This document shows positions 48,985 to 53,956 of a stretch of 53,956 bases of DNA, one piece after another. The notes beneath the pieces are model-generated. The model did no database searches, was not told the DNA's origin, and saw only the letters and a program-made list of their open reading frames with translations. The translations under genes were made by a program, and so were the position numbers. The stretch's first letter is position 1, and every line of letters begins with the position of its first letter. The stretch is from Paracoccaceae bacterium (GTDB lineage Bacteria; Pseudomonadota; Alphaproteobacteria; Rhodobacterales; Rhodobacteraceae): contig JAQWQJ010000121.1 of assembly GCA_029244725.1 (NCBI GenBank), positions 1-53,956 on the forward strand, read 5' to 3'.

Positions 48985-50592
48985 CTAGATCATCATTTCT
49001 TTGGTCGACGTCAAACTGACGTCGGGATAATCACGCTCAATTCGGTCTATGTCCCATTGAAGTCGCGTCAGATAAACAATGTCACCATCGTTGTCGTGGC
49101 TGATGTGCTGTTTGTTTGCGGCGACGAACTTTTCGACGGCTTGCTTGTCGCCATTAACCCATCGGGCCGACGTGAACTGGCTTTGTTCAAATCGAACCGG
49201 CAGTCCGTATTCCATTTCAATCCGGCTCGCTAGAACTTCGAATTGGAGTGCGCCGACTACGCCAACGATGAAACCAGAGCCAAATGCAGGTTTGAAAACC
49301 TTGGCGGCGCCTTCCTCGGCGAACTGCATTAGCGCCTTTTCTAGGTGCTTGGCCTTCATCGGATCGCCTGCGCGACAGTTTTGCAGCAATTCTGGTGCGA
49401 ATGACGGGATACCCGAAACACGCACAGCCTCGCCCTCGGTCAATGTGTCGCCGATGCGCAATTGTCCGTGGTTTGGGATGCCAATGATGTCGCCCGCCCA
49501 AGCCTCGTCTGCTAATTCTCGGTCTGAGGCAAGAAACAAAACGGGGTTCGATACAGCCATAGGCTTTTTCGTCCGTACATGCGTCAGCTTCATGCCACGC
49601 TTGAAATGACCCGAAGCCATGCGGACAAACGCCACGCGATCACGGTGTTTGGGGTCCATGTTTGCCTGAACTTTGAAGACATAGCCCATGACTTTTTTCT
49701 CTTCCGGCGCGATTGAGCGGGGAGAGGCCGTTTGTGGCTGAGGTTCCGGCCCATAGGTGCCAATGCCGTCCATCAGCTCCTTTACACCGAACGAGTTGAT
49801 CGCAGAGCCGAACCAAATCGGGGTCATATGACCCTCGAGGACCGATTGTGGGTCAAGGGTTGGCAGTAATTCCTTGGCCATTTCCACCTCTTCCACCAGC
49901 TTTTCAAGAAGGTGGGCAGGGATGTGTTCGGCAAGGGACGGGTCGTCTAATCCATTAATCTCAACGGTCTCGGCGACGCGGTTTCGGTCAGCGCGATCCA
50001 TTAATTCCAGACGGTCGTTGAGCATGTCGTAACAGCCCATGAACTCATGTCCGACGCCTATCGGCCAGCTGGCTGGGGAAACGTCGATCGCCAAGTTTTC
50101 CTGAATTTCGTCGATAATATCGAACGTATCGCGGCTTTCACGGTCCATCTTGTTACAAAATGTCAGGATCGGTAGGTCACGAAGACGGCAAACTTCAAAC
50201 AGCTTACGTGTTTGGCTTTCGATACCTTTCGCACCATCGATCACCATCACTGCGGCATCCACGGCCGTTAGCGTACGGTAGGTGTCTTCGGAAAAATCAG
50301 AGTGACCGGGTGTGTCCACTAGATTGAAGCGGAACTCTTTAAAATCAAACGACATGGCAGAAGCCGAAACTGAAATGCCGCGGTCTTTTTCCATCTGCAT
50401 AAAGTCAGAACGGGTTCTTCGTGCCTCACCCTTTGCGCGCACTTGACCGGCCATTTGGATCGCCCCACCAAACAACAAGAATTTTTCGGTCAACGTCGTC
50501 TTACCAGCGTCGGGATGCGAGATAATCGCAAAGGTCCGGCGGCGGGCAATTTCGGGCGGTAAAACGGGGCGGTTTGAGGTCGTGTCCAACAT
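48985..50592 (-). CDS. prfC: peptide chain release factor 3
   Basis: RF3 is a GTPase that removes RF1 or RF2 from the ribosome after termination. The 535-residue frame shows SHPDAGKTTLTEKFLLFGGAIQ (P-loop), the RF3-type RSDFMQMEKDRGISVSASAM switch region, DTPGHSDFSEDTYRT and FCNKMDRES, followed by the beta-barrel domains and the RF3 C-terminal domain. The shorter insert and DFMQMEKDRGISV separate it from EF-G. Confidence 0.96.
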   Translation of the reverse strand: MLDTTSNRPVLPPEIARRRTFAIISHPDAGKTTLTEKFLLFGGAIQMAGQVRAKGEARRTRSDFMQMEKDRGISVSASAMSFDFKEFRFNLVDTPGHSDFSEDTYRTLTAVDAAVMVIDGAKGIESQTRKLFEVCRLRDLPILTFCNKMDRESRDTFDIIDEIQENLAIDVSPASWPIGVGHEFMGCYDMLNDRLELMDRADRNRVAETVEINGLDDPSLAEHIPAHLLEKLVEEVEMAKELLPTLDPQSVLEGHMTPIWFGSAINSFGVKELMDGIGTYGPEPQPQTASPRSIAPEEKKVMGYVFKVQANMDPKHRDRVAFVRMASGHFKRGMKLTHVRTKKPMAVSNPVLFLASDRELADEAWAGDIIGIPNHGQLRIGDTLTEGEAVRVSGIPSFAPELLQNCRAGDPMKAKHLEKALMQFAEEGAAKVFKPAFGSGFIVGVVGALQFEVLASRIEMEYGLPVRFEQSQFTSARWVNGDKQAVEKFVAANKQHISHDNDGDIVYLTRLQWDIDRIERDYPDVSLTSTKEMMI

Positions 50593-50635
50593 GAGGCGCG
50601 TATAGTGGGGCTGGGGATATGGTGCAAGAAGGCAA

Positions 50636-50662
50636 AGAAAAAGGGGCCCCGAAAGGCCCCTT
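50636..50662 (-). terminator. Rho-independent terminator of the BI-1/YccA gene
   Basis: On the minus strand AAGGGGCC and GGCCCCTT form an 8-bp stem (50641-50662) followed by a T-rich run (A-rich at 50633-50642 on the plus strand). It lies about 23 nt after the stop of the membrane protein gene and before the prfC start. Confidence 0.85.
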
Positions 50663-50684
50663 CGAATTCAATTCAACGCGATTA

Positions 50685-51461
50685 CTACTCGCGGTTGCCG
50701 AATAGTTGTAGCAAGAACATGAACATGTTGATGAAATCGAGATAGAGGCTCAAAGCGCCCATGATAGCTGATTTAGCCAGCCACTCGTCGTCACCGTGGT
50801 GTGCCATCTGGACGTAAGTTGTTTTGATTTTCTGCGTATCATAAGCCGTTAGGCCAGCAAAAATTAGAACACCTAGAACCGAGATTGCGAATGTGATCAT
50901 CGAAGACGCAAGGAAAATGTTCACAACCGATGCGACTATGAGGCCAATGACACCCATAATCAGGAACGCACCCATACCCGAGATGTCGCGCTTGGTTGTG
51001 TAACCGTAGAGCGACAGGCCAGCGAATGCGATCGATGTGATCAGGAAGACCTGAATGATCGACATGCCGGTGTACGAGATAAAGATCCAGCTGATGGACA
51101 GGCCCATCGCCAAAGCAAATGCATAGAACACAAGTTGCGCGGACGCCGATGACATGCGGTTTATAGCTGCGCTCAATCCGAAGACAAAGCCAAGCGGAGC
51201 AAGCATAATAACCCACTTAAGCGGTGTAGTGTAAATCAGTGCTCCAAGTCCGGTCAGCATGACGCCGTTAGAAAGTTGGCCAGTGGCCAAAGATGGGTCA
51301 GTTGTGACCGCCAGACCAGATATTGCCCAAGCTGCAGCAAATGTGATCAGCATGCCGACCGACATCGTACCGTAGACTTTGTTCATGTGGGCGCGCAGGC
51401 CCTCGTCAATCTGGGCTGCGGTGCGAGCACCTAAAGTCCGGATTGTGCTTTGTTCAGACAT
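50685..51461 (-). CDS. Bax inhibitor-1/YccA family membrane protein
   Basis: This is a 258-residue protein with seven hydrophobic helices and the family's start HMNKVYGTMSVGMLITFAAAW. The final FAGLTAYDTQKIKTTY and SLYLDFINMFMFLLQLFGNRE segments are typical BI-1/YccA. Bacterial members influence the FtsH protease or calcium leak. ATG 51461 follows GGAGGG. Confidence 0.94.
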   Translation of the reverse strand: MSEQSTIRTLGARTAAQIDEGLRAHMNKVYGTMSVGMLITFAAAWAISGLAVTTDPSLATGQLSNGVMLTGLGALIYTTPLKWVIMLAPLGFVFGLSAAINRMSSASAQLVFYAFALAMGLSISWIFISYTGMSIIQVFLITSIAFAGLSLYGYTTKRDISGMGAFLIMGVIGLIVASVVNIFLASSMITFAISVLGVLIFAGLTAYDTQKIKTTYVQMAHHGDDEWLAKSAIMGALSLYLDFINMFMFLLQLFGNRE

Positions 51462-51561
51462 TTCGTCCCTCCAAGAGTAAAACCAACGGCCCCCAAATCA
51501 CTTTAGGGGCGCTCCTACCAGATATTGGCAGGAAACGCCGATTTTTCAAGAGGAAGAGCGA

Positions 51562-51789
51562 TCACTTATGCCAGTAATCTGGTGCATCCCACACAGGACG
51601 AGAAGCTTCGACCTGAGCATCGCGCTTTGTAAGGCCGATGTCGGTTAGTGCGTCAGCATCCAATAAAGCCAAAAGACGGCGCTCTTTGTGAAGCTGGACC
51701 ATATTAGTGACGGCCTTCAAAATACCAAATGGACGCGCGGAAACGGCGCCTAAAGAGAGATTTGTGTTGTTTGCGGTTTCTGTAAACAT
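51562..51789 (-). CDS. DUF1127 (YjiS-like) small protein
   Basis: This is a 75-residue protein with the DUF1127 pattern: HKERRLLALLDADALTDIGLTKRDAQVEASRPVWD. In other alphaproteobacteria, DUF1127 proteins are small RNA- or phosphate-related regulators. ATG 51789 follows GGAAAGGA. It is transcribed separately from the BI-1 gene, about 100 nt away. Confidence 0.9.
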   Translation of the reverse strand: MFTETANNTNLSLGAVSARPFGILKAVTNMVQLHKERRLLALLDADALTDIGLTKRDAQVEASRPVWDAPDYWHK

Positions 51790-51911
51790 AGCGAGTTTCC
51801 TTTCCAGTTTGTGATAACCGAGAGCGTGTTATCAATATGCTTGATCGTATGGCAGGTTATGATTAATAAAGAAAACGAATGTTTGTTGGGTGTATCATCA
51901 AGGATTGTGAT

Positions 51912-52781
51912 ATGAGTCGAAATCTGGATTTAAATTCGCTACGCTCATTTGTGGCCGTCGCAGACGCCGGCGGAGTCACTCGTGCTGCCGGTCGGTTGAA
52001 CCTTACCCAGTCTGCGGTAAGTATGCAGCTTAAACGGCTGGAAGAGTCCTTAGGTATCAGTCTCTTAGATCGATCTACACGCAGCGTTAGACCGACAGCA
52101 GCAGGGGACCGATTGTTGTCATATGCCCGCAGAATGCTGAATTTGAACGACGAGGCAGTCGCGCATATCTCAGACTCTGCTGACGTCGGAGTTGTTGTTT
52201 TGGGAGTTCCGGTGGACATCGTTGATCCCGCAATCCCGCAAGTTCTGCGTCAATTCAGGTCCGAGTTCCCTCGAATTCGTGTGCAATTGATGGCCGAACA
52301 TACAATCGGATTGAAACAAGCGTTCCAACACGGCGATTGTCATATGATTCTAACAACCGAGAAAGGCTGCGACCAAAACGGTAAAACCATCGCCGAACTT
52401 CCACTCATGTGGATTGGGCCAATTGATGGTCAGGCATGGGAAGAAACACCCGTTCCACTCGCCCTTGGAAAAACGTGTGTTTTCCGTGGGCATGCCCTGC
52501 GCGCGCTGGAACGTGAAGGCGTTGAATGGGAAGTGGTCTTAGAGGCGGCGGCACATCGAGCGATCGAAGCCGCGGTCTCGGCTGATCTTGCCGTTGAATT
52601 GTTGCTAAAAGGGACACAACCGTCGCATTTTGAGCTGATTGATCACGGAGGTAAGTTGCCGGATCTCGATACTTGGCAAATAAACGTCTACCGCGTTCAA
52701 GATCAGTCAAAGCGTGTTTTGGATCGACTTGAAGATATGCTTAAGCACGCATTTCAGGAAATGCAAAAATCAAGTGCTTGA
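51912..52781 (+). CDS. LysR-family transcriptional regulator
   Basis: This is a 289-residue LysR regulator. The N-terminal winged helix is LNSLRSFVAVADAGGVTRAA, then LTQSAVSMQLKRLEESLGI. The effector domain follows from about residue 90. ATG 51912 follows AAGGA. The convergent gene is the quinone oxidoreductase, whose 3' end it overlaps by 12 nt. The effector is unknown; the target may be distant, since no divergent catabolic gene is adjacent. Confidence 0.92.
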   Translation: MSRNLDLNSLRSFVAVADAGGVTRAAGRLNLTQSAVSMQLKRLEESLGISLLDRSTRSVRPTAAGDRLLSYARRMLNLNDEAVAHISDSADVGVVVLGVPVDIVDPAIPQVLRQFRSEFPRIRVQLMAEHTIGLKQAFQHGDCHMILTTEKGCDQNGKTIAELPLMWIGPIDGQAWEETPVPLALGKTCVFRGHALRALEREGVEWEVVLEAAAHRAIEAAVSADLAVELLLKGTQPSHFELIDHGGKLPDLDTWQINVYRVQDQSKRVLDRLEDMLKHAFQEMQKSSA

Positions 52782-53738
52782 TACTTTGACAACAATTTTC
52801 CCTGTTGAGCGACGTTCACGTAACATCGTCAAAGCTTCCTCAGTTTGGTTAAAATCAACAATCTGATTGATGGCCGGGGACAGTTTACCTTCGGCGTACC
52901 ACTGCATAAGCTGAGACATGCTATCTAGCAGTATTTCTGGTGCGAATTTCAGATATCCGCCCCAATAAAACCCAATCAGAGTGATATTTTTTACCAACAT
53001 ATGGTTCAATTTTACATCTGGAATTTTGCCAGATGCAAAGCCAATTGCCAAAATACGTGCGTCAGGATTGCACGCGCGAAAGACTTCGCCGAATGCGTCG
53101 CCCCCAACGGCGTCGTAGACCACGTCGGCGCCGCCCAAATCTTTGATGGCTGATCTGAGATCAACGGTGTCTGTGTCCAACAGGTGATCCGCGCCCGCGG
53201 CCTTTGCTACGGCCAATTTATCAGCACCCCGCGCGCATGCTATGACCGTCGCGCCCATCAATTTACCGATTTCGACGGCTGTTAAGCCAACACCACCGGC
53301 AGCCCCCATAACGACGAGTGTTTCGCCAGATTTCAATTTTGCGCGATGTTCGAGGGCAAGATGGCTAGTCCCGTACGCAACTTGGAAGCCCGCGGCGGTC
53401 TCAAATGACATTTCAGTCGGTATCGGCGCAACGCGATCAACTAGGAAGATGCCATATTCGGCCAATCCTCCGCTCCCTCCAAAAATAGCGACAGGTGTAT
53501 CAATTTCTGGTCCGTTGGTATTTGGACCTAACGCCACGACTACGCCAGAAACTTCCAATCCAGGTGTAAAGGGAAGGGCAGGTGTTTCTTGATATTTGCC
53601 TGTTAGCATCAACAAGTCTGCGAAGTTCAATCCGCAAGCTTTGATTCGCACTAAAACTTCGCCCTGACTGGGAATTGGGCGATCAATGTCTTGAAATGAA
53701 GGCTTTTGTTCAAAATCGTTAACACGAAATGCTTTCAT
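52770..53738 (-). CDS. NADPH:quinone oxidoreductase family protein
   Basis: This is a 322-residue zinc-free medium-chain dehydrogenase/reductase. The N-terminal GroES-like domain (EVLVRIKACGLNFADLLMLTGKY) is followed by the nucleotide fold with GAAGGVGLTAVEIGKLMGA and the quinone-reductase-type GADVVYDAVGGD. No zinc-ligand cysteines are seen. ATG 53738 has only a weak upstream ribosome site. It lies about 100 nt from the right-hand IS end. Confidence 0.92.
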   Translation of the reverse strand: MKAFRVNDFEQKPSFQDIDRPIPSQGEVLVRIKACGLNFADLLMLTGKYQETPALPFTPGLEVSGVVVALGPNTNGPEIDTPVAIFGGSGGLAEYGIFLVDRVAPIPTEMSFETAAGFQVAYGTSHLALEHRAKLKSGETLVVMGAAGGVGLTAVEIGKLMGATVIACARGADKLAVAKAAGADHLLDTDTVDLRSAIKDLGGADVVYDAVGGDAFGEVFRACNPDARILAIGFASGKIPDVKLNHMLVKNITLIGFYWGGYLKFAPEILLDSMSQLMQWYAEGKLSPAINQIVDFNQTEEALTMLRERRSTGKIVVKVSST

Positions 53739-53820
53739 TTGGGCTACTCCTGGAGATAATTAGTTTCAATTTGATAAATACGAAGAGCTAAATGCAAGAT
53801 TTCATTAACTTTTAGTTAAA

Positions 53821-53956
53821 GGGGCTGACCCAGATAACTAGTTCAAATACTTCTTAACCCATTGTCTTAGCTGTGATAATTGCACTGACGGGTCACTGTT
53901 GTTAAAACGCCACTCACATTCCTTCAAATATAGTCCAAATTGGGCCTTTGGAACAC
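53821..53956 (-). mobile_element. IS1595-family insertion sequence, right-end fragment (inverted copy)
   Basis: This 136-bp stretch is the exact reverse complement of bases 3-138. It starts with the terminal GGGGCTGACCCAGATAAC and runs into the transposase 3' end on the minus strand. The gap 53739-53820 upstream of it is intergenic, so no gene is visibly disrupted on this side. The identity of both window ends suggests either two copies of the same IS or a contig broken at a repeat. Confidence 0.85.
53838..53956 (-). CDS. IS1595-family transposase, C-terminal fragment (second copy)
   Basis: This is the same 38-39-residue tail as at the left end, with YLKECEWRFN and the KKYLN end, stopping at TAG 53840-53838. 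The frame is open to the window edge. Nothing more can be said about its integrity. Confidence 0.8.
   Translation of the reverse strand, partial: VPKAQFGLYLKECEWRFNNSDPSVQLSQLRQWVKKYLN

Noticed and set aside
1-53956. The whole window as a composite transposon bounded by two IS1595 copies
   Set aside because: The interior is dominated by core genes such as nuo, carA, lipB, moaA and prfC with uniform character, and there is no cargo-like content. Two separate insertions or a contig break explain the ends better.

Overview
The window reads as a chromosomal segment of a marine alphaproteobacterium, most likely Rhodobacteraceae (Roseobacter group). The evidence is a cytochrome c550 gene next to a lone aa3-oxidase ctaD, a fourteen-subunit complex I operon interspersed with Rhodobacteraceae-type accessory frames (DUF5337, DUF5333), NuoE with a C-terminal helix-hairpin-helix tail, and a leucine/isovalerate degradation operon. 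Base composition is moderate and looks even apart from the insertion-sequence ends. No gene-free stretch exceeds 300 bases; the longest are about 254 bases before nuoA, about 189 bases before the DEAD-box helicase gene and about 176 bases before the class II aldolase gene.

Layout. (1) 1-138 and 53821-53956 are the 3' ends of an IS1595-family (ISXO2-like) element in inverted orientation, both pointing inward. The left copy truncates a glycosyltransferase gene that carries an MshEN-type N-terminus. The 136-bp identity at the two ends also fits an assembly broken at a repeat. (2) 1.0-8.6 kb holds housekeeping genes: carA, yqeY, DUF2244, an ArsR-SRPBCC pair, ctaD, cycA, a LytTR regulator, lipB and a DUF2306 membrane protein. 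(3) 8.66-14.0 kb holds tRNA-Leu(GAG), a YHS protein, a class II aldolase, moaA, an AlkD-like protein, a HAD phosphatase and an MmgE/PrpD protein. (4) 14.1-24.1 kb holds a DegT-type PLP enzyme, then the leucine catabolic operon: isovaleryl-CoA dehydrogenase, acyl-CoA synthetase, methylcrotonyl-CoA carboxylase beta and alpha, a GST, HMG-CoA lyase and methylglutaconyl-CoA hydratase. Together these take isovaleryl-CoA to acetyl-CoA and acetoacetate. (5) 24.3-41.6 kb is the complete nuoA-N operon with six non-nuo frames inside it: a sulfotransferase, DUF5337, DUF5333, a small secreted or lipoprotein-like frame, a cysteine-free carboxymuconolactone-decarboxylase-like protein and a 71-residue membrane frame. 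Most junctions overlap by 1-4 nt, and a strong terminator follows nuoN. (6) 41.7-44.9 kb holds birA-coaX-rnj, coupled to one another. (7) 44.9-53.7 kb holds a DEAD-box helicase, a glycosyltransferase plus an unknown partner, a PepSY membrane protein, prfC, a BI-1/YccA protein, DUF1127, a LysR regulator and a quinone oxidoreductase.

I found no CRISPR array, phage or obvious defence system. The most unusual content is the set of accessory frames co-translated with complex I, above all the sulfotransferase between nuoC and nuoD. Other points of interest are the FNR-like box before ctaD, the palindromes before the leucine operon and the IS-truncated putative c-di-GMP-linked glycosyltransferase. 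All functional calls come from reading motifs by eye; no database search was run.
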